Assembly (NCBI RefSeq): GCF_030811595.1
Contig: NZ_JAUSRB010000002.1
Coordinates: 4,340,001 to 4,404,000, forward strand
DNA from: Streptosporangium brasiliense
Lineage (GTDB): Bacteria; Actinomycetota; Actinomycetes; Streptosporangiales; Streptosporangiaceae
Reading direction: 5' to 3'
DNA: 64,000 nt
Shown here: in pieces, positions 35,944 through 44,341 of the stretch
Numbering within the stretch: position 1 is the first letter of the stretch
Layout: each line of letters opens with the position of its first letter
The notes under the pieces: generated by a model
The model's database searches: none
The model's input: the letters and a program-made list of their open reading frames with translations, nothing else
Told to the model about the DNA's origin: nothing
Program-made: the position numbers and the translations under genes

Positions 35944-36741
35944 ATGAATGACTTCACGCGATGGATTGATCTTGAAGGTGCCGTCAACGTGCGCGACCTC
36001 GGCGGGCTCGCGACGGTGGACGGCGGGACCACGCGCTTCGGCCGCGTGTTCCGGTCGGACAACCTGCAGGGGCTGACCGGACGCGACATCCAGTTGCTCG
36101 TCGGTGAGCTCAAGCTCCGCCACGTCATCGACCTGCGCTCCGGCGCCGAGGTGTCCCTGGAGGGCCCCGGGCCGCTCACGGCCGTGCCGGAGGTGAGCAT
36201 CCACCACCACACGCTGTTCGCCGAGGGCGGCAGGCACACCGACGTCGAGGCCGACACGATCGACGCCGACAGGGTGCTGCCCTGGCAGGAGCGGGTCGAG
36301 GAGGATCTCGCCGAGCTCAGGGTGACCGGCTTCTACTACGCCTACCTGCGTGACCGTCCTGACTCGGTGCTGGCCGCCCTGCGCGCCATGGCCGGCGGCG
36401 ACGGCGCCGCCGTCGTGCACTGCGCGGCGGGCAAGGACCGCACCGGCGTCGTCTGCGCCCTGGCCCTGGAGGTCGCCGGCGCCACCCGGGAGGCGATCGT
36501 CGCCGACTACACCGCCACCGGCGAGCGCCTGGAGAGCATCTTGGCCCGCCTGCGCTCCAGCGCCACCTACCGCGACGACCTCGACTCCCGTCCGGCCGAC
36601 GACCACCGGCCGCGGCCGGAATACATCGAGCAGTTCCTTCAGGTCATCGACGACCGCTTCGGCGGCCCCCTGCCGTGGCTCGCCTCCCACGGCTGGACCG
36701 AGGCGGACTCCCAGGCGCTCCGCTCCCGCCTGCGCGACTGA
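35944..36741 (+). CDS. Tyrosine-protein phosphatase (Y_phosphatase3 type)
   Basis: A 265-aa phosphatase related to PtpB-like/Y_phosphatase3 enzymes. The active-site loop is VVHCAAGKDRTG, with the nucleophilic Cys in HCxxGKDR. The conserved N-terminal NVRDLGGLATVDGG and RVFRSDNLQGLT segments are present. It is likely to act on phosphotyrosine or phosphoinositide-like substrates in the cytoplasm; the true substrate is unknown. ATG 35944 is chosen; GTG 35941 directly precedes it. It is a single gene convergent with the Gfo/Idh oxidoreductase. Confidence 0.9.
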   Translation: MNDFTRWIDLEGAVNVRDLGGLATVDGGTTRFGRVFRSDNLQGLTGRDIQLLVGELKLRHVIDLRSGAEVSLEGPGPLTAVPEVSIHHHTLFAEGGRHTDVEADTIDADRVLPWQERVEEDLAELRVTGFYYAYLRDRPDSVLAALRAMAGGDGAAVVHCAAGKDRTGVVCALALEVAGATREAIVADYTATGERLESILARLRSSATYRDDLDSRPADDHRPRPEYIEQFLQVIDDRFGGPLPWLASHGWTEADSQALRSRLRD

Positions 36742-36807
36742 CGCCGCCGGCGGGGGATCCCGGTCTCCCGCCCGCTCGCCGGGGCGGCCGTCCGCGACCC
36801 GCTGCCG

Positions 36808-37845
36808 TCAGACGGCGATCACCCGGCGCTCGGCGGCCGACCGGCGGGCGGCCTCCAGGACGGTGAGGGCCTCGACCACCTCGCCCGGGTCGACCGGCGG
36901 CGGGGCGCCCTCGCGCAGGCTCGCCGCCACCCCCTTGTAGAAGTCGAGATAGGCGCCCGGCTCGGTGCGGACGGGGTGGTGGGCGTCGTCGGTGCCCAGG
37001 TTGCCCCACCGCTCCTGCGGCTCCTCGCCGAAACCCGGGGAGTCAGGGGTGAGACCGGCGCGCAGGCGGTCCTCCTGGACGTCCAGGCCGTGTTTCAGGT
37101 AGCCGGCCGCCGAGCCCAGGACCCGGAAGCGGGGGCCGAGCCGGGGCGCGACCGCGCTGACCCACAGGTGGGAGCGGGCGCCGCCGGCGTGGGTGAGGGC
37201 GATGAAGGTGTCGTCGTCGGAGGTGACCGCGGAGCGGCGGACGTCGGACTCGGCGTAGACGTCGGTGACCGGGCCGAGCAGGCGCAGGGCCTGGTCCACC
37301 AGATGGCTGCCGAGGTCGTAGAGGAGACCGCCGACCTCCTCGGCCCCGCCGACCTCCCGCCAGCCCCCCTTGGGGGTGGGACGCCAGCGCTCGAACCGGG
37401 ACTCCAGCCGGCTCACCGTGCCGAGCTCTCCCGAGGAGATCAGCCGCCTGACCGTCAGGAAGTCGCCGTCCCAGCGCCGGTTCTGGAAGACGGTCAGCAT
37501 CAGGCCGAGGTCGCCGGCCAGCCGTACCAGGGACTCGGCCTGCGCCGCGGTCGCCGCCAGCGGCTTGTCCACCACGACCGGCAGGCCGGCCTTCAGCGCG
37601 GCCTCGGCCAGCGGGACGTGGGTGCGGTTGGGGGAGGCGACCACGATCAGGTCACTGGAGTCCCACAGCTCGGCGGCGTCGCCCACCGCCCGCGCGCCGT
37701 ATCTCCGGTCCACCTCGGCGGCCCGCTCGGGGTTGCCGGTCACCACGGCCGACAGGCGCAGCCCCGGGGTCGCGGCGATCAGCGGGGCGTGGAAGAACGC
37801 CCCGGCCACGCCGTATCCGATGAGGCCGACGCGGAGGTCAGTCAC
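36808..37845 (-). CDS. Gfo/Idh/MocA-family oxidoreductase
   Basis: NAD(P)-dependent sugar/inositol-type dehydrogenase of 345 aa. The Rossmann motif GLIGYGVAGAFFH is at residues 7-19, the EKP-type signature appears as VVDKPLA, and the C-terminal domain carries GGLLYDLGSHLVDQAL with the likely catalytic His. Substrate is not predictable. Its start overlaps the end of the PAC2 gene by 8 bp, so the two are co-transcribed, though no functional link is known. Confidence 0.9.
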   Translation of the reverse strand: MTDLRVGLIGYGVAGAFFHAPLIAATPGLRLSAVVTGNPERAAEVDRRYGARAVGDAAELWDSSDLIVVASPNRTHVPLAEAALKAGLPVVVDKPLAATAAQAESLVRLAGDLGLMLTVFQNRRWDGDFLTVRRLISSGELGTVSRLESRFERWRPTPKGGWREVGGAEEVGGLLYDLGSHLVDQALRLLGPVTDVYAESDVRRSAVTSDDDTFIALTHAGGARSHLWVSAVAPRLGPRFRVLGSAAGYLKHGLDVQEDRLRAGLTPDSPGFGEEPQERWGNLGTDDAHHPVRTEPGAYLDFYKGVAASLREGAPPPVDPGEVVEALTVLEAARRSAAERRVIAV

Positions 37846-38746
37846 CGCGCTGCTCGTCGCGCTCGGCGAGGAAGGCCTCGAACTGGGCGGCGAGCTCGTC
37901 GCCGGTGGGCATCTCGGAGGACTCGGCCATCAGGTTCTCGCGCTCGGCCCCGGCGGCGAACGCGTCGTACTGCTGCTCCAGGCCGGTGATCGCGGTGGAC
38001 AGCTCGTCGGAGGCCTCGATCTGCTCGGCGATCTCGCTGTCGGTCCTGCCGGCGGCCTCGCGCAGGCTCTCCAGGGGGAACACCAGGCCGGTGCCCCCGG
38101 TCACCGCCTCCAGAGCGGTCACCGCCGCCGCGGGGTATTCCGCCTGGGCCAGGTAGTGCGGGACGTGCACGGCGTAGCCGAGGGCGTCGTGGCCCTTGGC
38201 GCCGAGCCGGAACTCGATCAGCGCGGCCACGCTGCCGGGCACCTGGACCCGGCCGAAGGCGCTGCTCTGGCCGGTGACGAGCTCGGCCCGGCTGGCGTGA
38301 CCGGTGACGCCCAGCGGGCGGGTGTGCGGCACGGCCATCGGGATGCCGTGGGTGGTCACCAGCTTGCTCACCTTCAGCCGGGTGGCCAGCGTGTCGACGG
38401 CGGCGGTGAACAGCTCCCACTCCCGGTCCGGCTCGGGGCCGGTGAGCAGCAGGAACGGCGTGCCCGTGGTGTCGTTGACCAGGTGGAGGGCGATCTCGGG
38501 GCTCTCCACGCCGACCCACCGGTCGGTGTCGAAGGTCATGACCGGCCGCCGGGAGCGGTAGTCGAGCAGGCGGTCCACGTCAAAGGTCGCCACGACCCGG
38601 TGCTCCAGCTCGCCGAGCAGATGGCCGAAGGCGAGCCGTCCGGCGCCCCCCGCGTCCACGAACCCGTCGAAGTGGTAGAGCAGCACCGGATCGGTCAGCT
38701 CAGGGACGTCTCCGCTGAGCCGGTAGAGATCCGTCGGGTCGAACAC
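37838..38746 (-). CDS. PAC2 family protein (proteasome-assembly-chaperone-like)
   Basis: A 302-aa PAC2-domain protein conserved in actinobacteria. The domain covers about residues 15-225, with VLLYHFDGFVDAGGAGRLA, VATFDVDRLLDYRSRRP and IPMAVPHTRPLGVTGHAS matching the family closely. The C-terminal tail (about 230-300) is Glu/Ala-rich and helical. Related actinobacterial proteins form trimers and are linked by homology to proteasome assembly, but a function in bacteria is not settled. GTG 38746 is preceded by a GG(C/T)GG-like site; it is the first gene of a two-gene unit with the oxidoreductase. Confidence 0.9.
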   Translation of the reverse strand: MFDPTDLYRLSGDVPELTDPVLLYHFDGFVDAGGAGRLAFGHLLGELEHRVVATFDVDRLLDYRSRRPVMTFDTDRWVGVESPEIALHLVNDTTGTPFLLLTGPEPDREWELFTAAVDTLATRLKVSKLVTTHGIPMAVPHTRPLGVTGHASRAELVTGQSSAFGRVQVPGSVAALIEFRLGAKGHDALGYAVHVPHYLAQAEYPAAAVTALEAVTGGTGLVFPLESLREAAGRTDSEIAEQIEASDELSTAITGLEQQYDAFAAGAERENLMAESSEMPTGDELAAQFEAFLAERDEQRGD

Positions 38747-38848
38747 CGTGTTCCAGCCTTTCGTCGGTCGTCTCTTCACATGAACCCGTGGGGTGTCCGG
38801 TGAATTCCGCCTACCCGCGGCGATCAATGGGCACCCTACCGGGGCACA

Positions 38849-39241
38849 ATGGATCCCATGCAGCCTGACCCGGAGCTCGAGGAGTTCGCCACCCGCCTGT
38901 TCGACCTGGCCAGGACCGGGCAGACCGACCGGCTCCGCGCGTATGTCGAGGCCGGGGTCCCGGCCGATCTGTCCAACGACCGAGGCGACACGCTGCTGAT
39001 GCTCGCCGCCTACCACGGTCACCCGGAGACGGTCCGCGCGCTGACCGCCCTGGGCGCCGACCCGGGACGGGCCAACGACCGCGGGCAGACGCCGCTGTCC
39101 GGGGCGGTCTTCAAGAAGGAGTCAGAGGTGATCCGCGCGCTCCTGGAGGCCGGCGCCGACCCTGACCAGGGGACCCCTTCGGCGACGGACACGGCCCGGA
39201 TGTTCGGTCACGGAGAGTATCTAAAATGGTTCGGGCATTAA
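38849..39241 (+). CDS. Ankyrin-repeat protein
   Basis: A 130-aa cytoplasmic protein made almost wholly of ankyrin repeats, about three: GDTLLMLAAYHGHPETVRAL, GQTPLSGAVFKKESEVIRAL and a degenerate last unit. Such small ankyrin proteins mediate protein contacts. It is divergent from the PAC2 gene. ATG 38849 or 38858 can serve as start. Confidence 0.88.
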   Translation: MDPMQPDPELEEFATRLFDLARTGQTDRLRAYVEAGVPADLSNDRGDTLLMLAAYHGHPETVRALTALGADPGRANDRGQTPLSGAVFKKESEVIRALLEAGADPDQGTPSATDTARMFGHGEYLKWFGH

Positions 39242-39290
39242 ACGTTGTTTATGACGTGTCGTTACTTTAAGACATATATGAAATCACTGA

Positions 39291-40307
39291 GTGTTCGGCC
39301 ATTCTTGTCGGGTGGGAACTACTACTACGCACAGGTTCGACCGGCCCCTCCGCCTCCCTCCACTCCCCTGTCCCTTCCCGAGTGAAGTGAACCCCTACGT
39401 CGAGCAGGTCAACAAAGAGACGTTGGAATGGCTCATCGGCTCGGAAATGCTCGACGACGCCGAGACGGTGGAGCGCTACAGGCGGGCCGAATACGGGTGG
39501 CTGTCCGCTCGGACATACCCCTACGCCGACCATCACACGCTCCGCCTGGTGACTGACTGGTGTGTGTGGCTGTTCGCCTTCGACGACGCCTTCTGCGAGT
39601 CGGACAGGCGCGCCGCGCAGATCGCCCGCGCGCTGCCCCAGTTCTACGCGGTCCTGGAGGACCTGGACGTCGGCTCGCAGGTGGACGACGTGTTCGCCAG
39701 ATCCCTGCTGGAGATCAAGGGCAGGATCGCCGCCTACGGCAACGCCGACCAGCTCGACCGCTGGCGCAACGTCACCAAGGACTACCTGTTCGCCCAGGTG
39801 TGGGAGGCGGCCAACCGGGAGGACGAGGTGGTGCCCTCCCTGGGGGACTACATCTTCATGCGACGGCGGACCGGGGCCATGCTCACCGTCTTCGCCCTCA
39901 TCGACGTCGCCACCGGCCGCCGCCTGACCGCCGACGAGTGGCGCCACCCCGGGATGCGCGCGATCACCGAGAGCGCCAACGACGTCGTCGTCTGGGACAA
40001 CGACCTCATCTCCTACGCCAAGGAGAGCGACGGCGGCAACTCCCGCAACAACCTGGTGAACGTGCTGGCCGAGCACCGGCACTACTCCCGGCAGCAGGCG
40101 ATGGAGGAGATCGGCGAGATGCGCAACCGGGCCATCGCCGACATGGTGGCGGTCCGTCCCTCGCTGGAGGCGCTCGGCTCGGAGGCGGTGCTCGCCTACG
40201 TGCGCGGCCTGGAGTTCTGGATCAGCGGGAGCGTCGACTACTCGCTGACCAGCTCCCGCTACACGGTCGCCTGGCAGCGGGCGGCCCAGCGGATCTCCCC
40301 CCAGTGA
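39291..40307 (+). CDS. Class I terpene synthase (terpene cyclase)
   Basis: A 338-aa bacterial terpene cyclase that would ionise a linear prenyl diphosphate, most often farnesyl diphosphate, and cyclise the cation. The metal-binding aspartate-rich motif is FAFDDAFCE (about residues 97-105) and the NSE/DTE motif is NDLISYAKE. A conserved RY-type pair near the C-terminus (SSRYTVAW) is present. No P450 or prenyltransferase is adjacent, so the product is probably an unmodified volatile hydrocarbon or alcohol, but this cannot be told from sequence. The start is uncertain: GTG 39291 or GTG 39312, neither with a good ribosome site. The stop codon abuts the stop of the next, opposite gene. Confidence 0.9.
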   Translation: MFGHSCRVGTTTTHRFDRPLRLPPLPCPFPSEVNPYVEQVNKETLEWLIGSEMLDDAETVERYRRAEYGWLSARTYPYADHHTLRLVTDWCVWLFAFDDAFCESDRRAAQIARALPQFYAVLEDLDVGSQVDDVFARSLLEIKGRIAAYGNADQLDRWRNVTKDYLFAQVWEAANREDEVVPSLGDYIFMRRRTGAMLTVFALIDVATGRRLTADEWRHPGMRAITESANDVVVWDNDLISYAKESDGGNSRNNLVNVLAEHRHYSRQQAMEEIGEMRNRAIADMVAVRPSLEALGSEAVLAYVRGLEFWISGSVDYSLTSSRYTVAWQRAAQRISPQ

Positions 40308-42425
40308 TCAGGTCTGGAGGAGCGGGTCGCCCGGCTCCTGGTCGTCGAGCGCGAGCTCGATCAGCTCCTCCAGATTCAGCTTCCTGCCCTGGGCGAACGC
40401 CTCCTCGTGCGCCTGCTCGCCCAGGACGCGCCGGCACTCCTTGACGCACCGGTCGTGCTCGGTGTTGAAGAAGGGCGAGTTGAGTTGGGGCATCCCGAAG
40501 GTGCGCCAGTTCGCCTGGCCGGCGCCCATCAGCCGCGCCGCGAGCAGCGGCTGCCCGTCGTCCAGGGCCTGCTTGGCCACCACCTCGATCGCCAGGCCGA
40601 TGCCGAGCACGTCGTGGAAGTAGCGCTTGATCCGGAGCGCTTCGCGCGCGTTGGCCATGGCCTCCGGGGCCCGGCCCATCGCCTGGTAGACGCTGGCCAG
40701 GGCGTAGATGGCATAGGAGCGCAGCCACAGCTCGCCGCGCTGGGTGCAGACCGCGATGCAGTCGCGCAGCAGCACCTCGGCCTCGGCCGGGTCGTTCTGC
40801 ATGAGCAGCACCATCGACAGCTCGACGATCGAGGGGAGCAGCCCCGGGTTGAGCTCCCGGCCGCTCTTGTGGAACTCGATCGCGACCCCGAGCAGCGCGC
40901 TGGCCTTCTGCAGGTCGCCCTGGAGGAACGCGGCCGTGCCGAGCATCTTCGTGGCCAGGATGACCGCCCCGGAGTCGCCCACCCGGACGGCGTCGGAGCT
41001 GCACTTCTCGGCGGCCTCCACGGCCCCGGCGATGTTGCCCTGCGCGCTGTGGATGTAGGAGAGCACCCACAGCGCCTTGCACCGCTCCGGGCTCGGGTGG
41101 GAGGACAGCTCCAGGGTCCTCTCCAGGTAGACCCTGCCCTCGCGGGCCAGCCCGCAGGCCACCCACATGAACCACAGGGAGGACAGCAGCTTCAGCCCCG
41201 CCTGCACCTCGGAGGGGCTGCGCAGACAGTGGTCCAGGGCCACCCGGATGTTGTCGTGCTCGTGGCGCATCCGGACGTACCAGTAGACCTGGCGGGGGCC
41301 GGACCAGGCGTCCTCGCTCCTCGTGGCGAGCTGCAGGTAGTAGTCGCGGTGCCGCTCCCGGACGGCGGCGGTCTCGCCGAGCTTCTCCAGCCACTCCTCG
41401 CCGTACTGGCGCAGGGTGTCGATCAGCCGGTAGCGGTGCCCCGAGGGCGTGCCGTCGCTCAGCAGGATGGACTTCTCCACCAGGCTGGCGACGAGGTCCA
41501 TGACGTCCTCGGCGGGCAGGCTCTCCCCGGAGCAGACGTAGCGGGCGGCGTCCAGCTCGAAGTCGCCGGCGAAGACCGACAGCCGGGCCCACCGGAGCCG
41601 CTCGGCGGGCTCGCACAGCTCGTGGCTCCAGCCGATCGCGGCGCGCAGCGTCTGGTGCCGGGGCAGCGCCGTACGGCTGGCGCCCGCGAGCAGGCTGAAG
41701 CGGTCGGCCAGCAGGCCGAGGATCTGCTCCACCGACAGCGCCCGCATCCGGACCGCGGCCAGCTCGATGGCGAGCGGGATGCCGTCGAGGCGGCGGCAGA
41801 GCTCGGCCACCGGCCCGATGTTGTGCTCGTCCAGCATGAAGTTGGGCACCACCGCGCCCGCCCGCGCGGTGAACAGCTGCACCGCCTCGTTGGTGAAGAC
41901 GTCTTCTCCGGGGGAGTCGCCGGGGACGGCCAGCGGCGGGATGGTGACGGTGTGCTCGCCCCTGGCGTTCAGCGACTGGCGGCTGGTCGCCAGGATCGTC
42001 AGGCCCTTGGCGTTGCTCAGCAGGTCCTCGAAGAGCGTGGCGCAGGCGTCGACCAGGTGCTCGCACGTGTCGATGATCAGGAGGATCTCGCGGTCGCCCA
42101 GCCACTCGACCAGCGTCTCGTCCGCCGAGCGGGACGACTGGTCGGCGATCCCGAGCGCCGAGGTGATCGTGTGCCGGACCATCCCCGAGTCCTGCAGCCG
42201 GGCCAGGTCGGCGAACCACACGCCGTCCCTGAACTGGTCGCGCATCAGGTGGGCGATGCGCAGCGCCGTGCGGGACTTGCCGACCCCGCCGATGCCGGTC
42301 ACGGTGACCAGGCGGTGCTCGCGGAGCCGCTGCCGGAGGGTGGTCAGTAACCTGGTGCGTCCCACGAAGCTGGTTAGCTCGTTGGGGAGATTGCCGTCTC
42401 GCCGCCATCCAGATGGCGTTGCCAT
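40308..42425 (-). CDS. LuxR-like STAND ATPase lacking a DNA-binding domain
   Basis: A 705-aa ATPase with tetratricopeptide-like repeats. The ATPase carries Walker A GIGGVGKS (about 43-50), Walker B ILLIIDTCEHLVDA, ILATSRQSL and RLDGIPLAIELAA. These segments match the N-terminal part of actinomycete LuxR-type regulators. Those proteins end with a LuxR helix-turn-helix, but this one ends at NLEELIELALDDQEPGDP with no such domain. It is either a naturally HTH-less regulator or a truncated one. ATG 42425 follows GAGG. It is convergent with the terpene synthase, with zero bases between stops. Confidence 0.85.
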   Translation of the reverse strand: MATPSGWRRDGNLPNELTSFVGRTRLLTTLRQRLREHRLVTVTGIGGVGKSRTALRIAHLMRDQFRDGVWFADLARLQDSGMVRHTITSALGIADQSSRSADETLVEWLGDREILLIIDTCEHLVDACATLFEDLLSNAKGLTILATSRQSLNARGEHTVTIPPLAVPGDSPGEDVFTNEAVQLFTARAGAVVPNFMLDEHNIGPVAELCRRLDGIPLAIELAAVRMRALSVEQILGLLADRFSLLAGASRTALPRHQTLRAAIGWSHELCEPAERLRWARLSVFAGDFELDAARYVCSGESLPAEDVMDLVASLVEKSILLSDGTPSGHRYRLIDTLRQYGEEWLEKLGETAAVRERHRDYYLQLATRSEDAWSGPRQVYWYVRMRHEHDNIRVALDHCLRSPSEVQAGLKLLSSLWFMWVACGLAREGRVYLERTLELSSHPSPERCKALWVLSYIHSAQGNIAGAVEAAEKCSSDAVRVGDSGAVILATKMLGTAAFLQGDLQKASALLGVAIEFHKSGRELNPGLLPSIVELSMVLLMQNDPAEAEVLLRDCIAVCTQRGELWLRSYAIYALASVYQAMGRAPEAMANAREALRIKRYFHDVLGIGLAIEVVAKQALDDGQPLLAARLMGAGQANWRTFGMPQLNSPFFNTEHDRCVKECRRVLGEQAHEEAFAQGRKLNLEELIELALDDQEPGDPLLQT

Positions 42426-42577
42426 GGCCGCCTCACGGGGGGTAGCTGACACTGAACCCGCATCGTACCCGCCGGGAGCCTCGGCTGTCCTTTGCGCTGC
42501 GGGCCACGGTGCGGAGCTTTCCACCGGGCGCGACGCGCCTTGTTCCGAAGGAGAAAATGACTCGCCGTAACGGTGGC

Positions 42578-42583
42578 TAGCAT
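42578..42583 (+). promoter_or_regulatory. -10 box for a leaderless small gene
   Basis: TAGCAT lies 6 bases before the GTG of the 55-residue protein, the spacing of leaderless actinomycete genes. No good -35 box is seen. Confidence 0.45.
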
Positions 42584-42589
42584 GGACGG

Positions 42590-42757
42590 GTGACATCGAA
42601 TGAGCCTGACGACCTGCGCCCCGTCGACCTCTCCGACGACGGTCCGCCCATCCTGCCCGACCAGACCGGTGACGACACCGACCTGGGGTGGGGAGACTGG
42701 CGCGAGGCGGACGACGACGCCCGGCTGCTGGAGGACCGCCCGCCCCACTGGGGCTAG
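42590..42757 (+). CDS. Small acidic conserved protein (55 aa)
   Basis: A 55-residue Asp-rich protein, read from GTG 42590 to TAG 42757. It contains TDLGWGDWREADDDARLL and ends in RPPHWG. Small proteins with a DLGWG segment and a PPHW end are, as I recall, widespread in actinomycetes, with no known role. Support: good codon bias, a -10 box at leaderless distance, and no overlap with another gene. It lies in the gap between the STAND ATPase and the gas vesicle operon. Confidence 0.7.
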   Translation: MTSNEPDDLRPVDLSDDGPPILPDQTGDDTDLGWGDWREADDDARLLEDRPPHWG

Positions 42758-42823
42758 GCGCCGCCGCCGGACAGGAGGCCGCGGCCCGTGGGGTCCGGTC
42801 CGTGGGGTCCGGTCCGTGCGGGC

Positions 42824-43315
42824 TCAGTCCGTGGGGAGCAGGGTCCCGAGCGGGCCCAGGTCGAGGTTGAGGTCGGACGGGGACAGGCCGAAGTGGTCGC
42901 ACAGCTCGGCCATGGCCTCTTCCAGGCGCATCAGCGTCAGGCCCACCGTCTCGATCTGCTCCTCGGACAGGTCGCCCCGGTCCATCCGCCGGATGCACTG
43001 CCGCTCCACCAGCTGGCGTACGAGCTCGACGATGGTGAGCACCAGGCAGGTCAGGTCGCGCTGGACCGTCTCGGGGTCGGCCTCGATGCGCCGGTGTCCC
43101 GACCGCACCCCGTCCTGCATGGTCGCGTCCGGCTGTGCTCCGTGAGGTCGGGCCGCGTAGGGCCGCGCCCCGTCCGGCCGGGCCGCGTCCGGCCGGGCCG
43201 TGTACGGCCGCGCTCCATGGGGCCGGGTCGCGTACGGCGTCGCGGGGCCGGGGGGCGCCGTGTCCCACGGCCGGCCGGTGCCTGTCGAGGCGGGTTCACT
43301 TCCGGGCGAGGTCAT
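42824..43315 (-). CDS. gvpK: Gas vesicle protein GvpK
   Basis: A 163-aa GvpK. The conserved part (about 75-163) includes RIEADPETVQRDLTCLVLTI, VELVRQLVERQCIRRM and ends DLNLDLGPLGTLL, close to family consensus. GvpK is an accessory protein needed for gas vesicle assembly. The first 70 residues are an unusual low-complexity extension with repeated ARP-type units (ARPYTARPDAARPDGARP), encoded by GC-rich repeats around 43110-43250. It is the last gene of the operon and overlaps gvpS by 20 bp. Confidence 0.93.
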   Translation of the reverse strand: MTSPGSEPASTGTGRPWDTAPPGPATPYATRPHGARPYTARPDAARPDGARPYAARPHGAQPDATMQDGVRSGHRRIEADPETVQRDLTCLVLTIVELVRQLVERQCIRRMDRGDLSEEQIETVGLTLMRLEEAMAELCDHFGLSPSDLNLDLGPLGTLLPTD

Positions 43316-43538
43316 TCCGGTTCTCCCGTTCGGACGGGTCGGACTCCAGGATGGACGTGATCAGCACGCGCAGGGAGACGCGCACGAGGTCGATGTCGGC
43401 GATGGACAGGACGAGGTCACCGGTCACCACGACGCCGCCCGCCAGCAGACGGTCGAGCAGGTCGACGAGCGCCACGCGCTGGGACGGCAGGCGCCCCTCG
43501 GCGGCCAGTTCGGCGCCTCGCGAGGCGCGGGGCGTCAT
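43296..43538 (-). CDS. gvpS: Gas vesicle protein GvpS (GvpA/J superfamily)
   Basis: An 80-aa member of the GvpA/GvpJ/GvpM fold. The core is ALVDLLDRLLAGGVVVTGDL then VLSIADIDLVRVSLRVLITS. In actinomycete clusters this small paralogue between gvpL and gvpK is called GvpS; it is thought to be a minor tip or nucleation component. It overlaps gvpL by 4 bp (ATGA) and gvpK by 20 bp, so translation is coupled. Confidence 0.85.
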   Translation of the reverse strand: MTPRASRGAELAAEGRLPSQRVALVDLLDRLLAGGVVVTGDLVLSIADIDLVRVSLRVLITSILESDPSERENRNDLARK

Positions 43539-44341
43539 GGCGTGTCTCCCGGGCCGGCCGTGCCTTCCGGACCCGTCGTGCCGGTGTCGAGGACGGTGAA
43601 GGAGTAGGGCGCCCAGGGGCCGGTGAGCTCCAGGTCGATCCCGTGGCCGCGGAGGGACTCAAGGGCGGCGGCGAACTCGTCGCCGCGGTCGTCGTCGACG
43701 AGATAGGCCCCGTTGAGCACCATCCACTCCTCGCGGCCGGACAGGCTCGGATCCTGCGGCCGGTGGAGCCGGTCGGCGACGGCGACAGCCGAGAGGCGGG
43801 CATGGACGCGCTCGGCCTCGGCCACCGCGTGCCGCCACGTGTCCTCCCTGCCACGCAGGTCCGCCTGGCGGCGTCTCAGGTAGGCGGTGCCGGGGCTGCC
43901 CGTCCCGGAGACGTCGCCGCCGGCCGGGGCCGGCGGCCCGACCCGCTCGGCGTAGCCCTTCACCCCCCATTCCCGCCGCCCGGCCACCTGGGAGAGCAGC
44001 GCCACGAAGTCGTCGTGCCGCCGCTGGAGCAGGTCGCCCACCTGCTCCTCGTCGCTGTAGACGGTCACGAGCCGGACGGGGGCCGTCGGGACGGCCGCCG
44101 CGACCGCCTCCACGACGCGGTGGTGGGCGCGGGCCGTCTCCTCGACCCACTCCAGGTCCTCCAGGGAGTGCCGCAGCGCCTCCTCCCCGAACCGGTCCAG
44201 CGGCACGGTGCTCACGTACGCGACGAGTGAGGCGCGCCCGACCGTCCGCACGGGCGCTCCGGCCACACCCGTCAGGCCCCCCGGCCGGGGAGAGCCCGCC
44301 TCAGGCGCGATCGCGTAGACGTACGTGCCGGTGTCAGCCAC
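43535..44341 (-). CDS. gvpL: Gas vesicle protein GvpL (GvpL/GvpF family)
   Basis: A 268-aa GvpL/F-type protein. Family signatures: TYVYAIAPEAG at the start, LEWVEETARAHHRVVEAVA, PVRLVTVYSDEEQV, REWGVKGYAERV and the C-terminal ELTGPWAPYSF. GvpL/F proteins bind GvpA and act as assembly factors. It lies second from the gvpS start with ATGA overlap and overlaps the end of gvpJ by 8 bp. Confidence 0.92.
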   Translation of the reverse strand: MADTGTYVYAIAPEAGSPRPGGLTGVAGAPVRTVGRASLVAYVSTVPLDRFGEEALRHSLEDLEWVEETARAHHRVVEAVAAAVPTAPVRLVTVYSDEEQVGDLLQRRHDDFVALLSQVAGRREWGVKGYAERVGPPAPAGGDVSGTGSPGTAYLRRRQADLRGREDTWRHAVAEAERVHARLSAVAVADRLHRPQDPSLSGREEWMVLNGAYLVDDDRGDEFAAALESLRGHGIDLELTGPWAPYSFTVLDTGTTGPEGTAGPGDTP

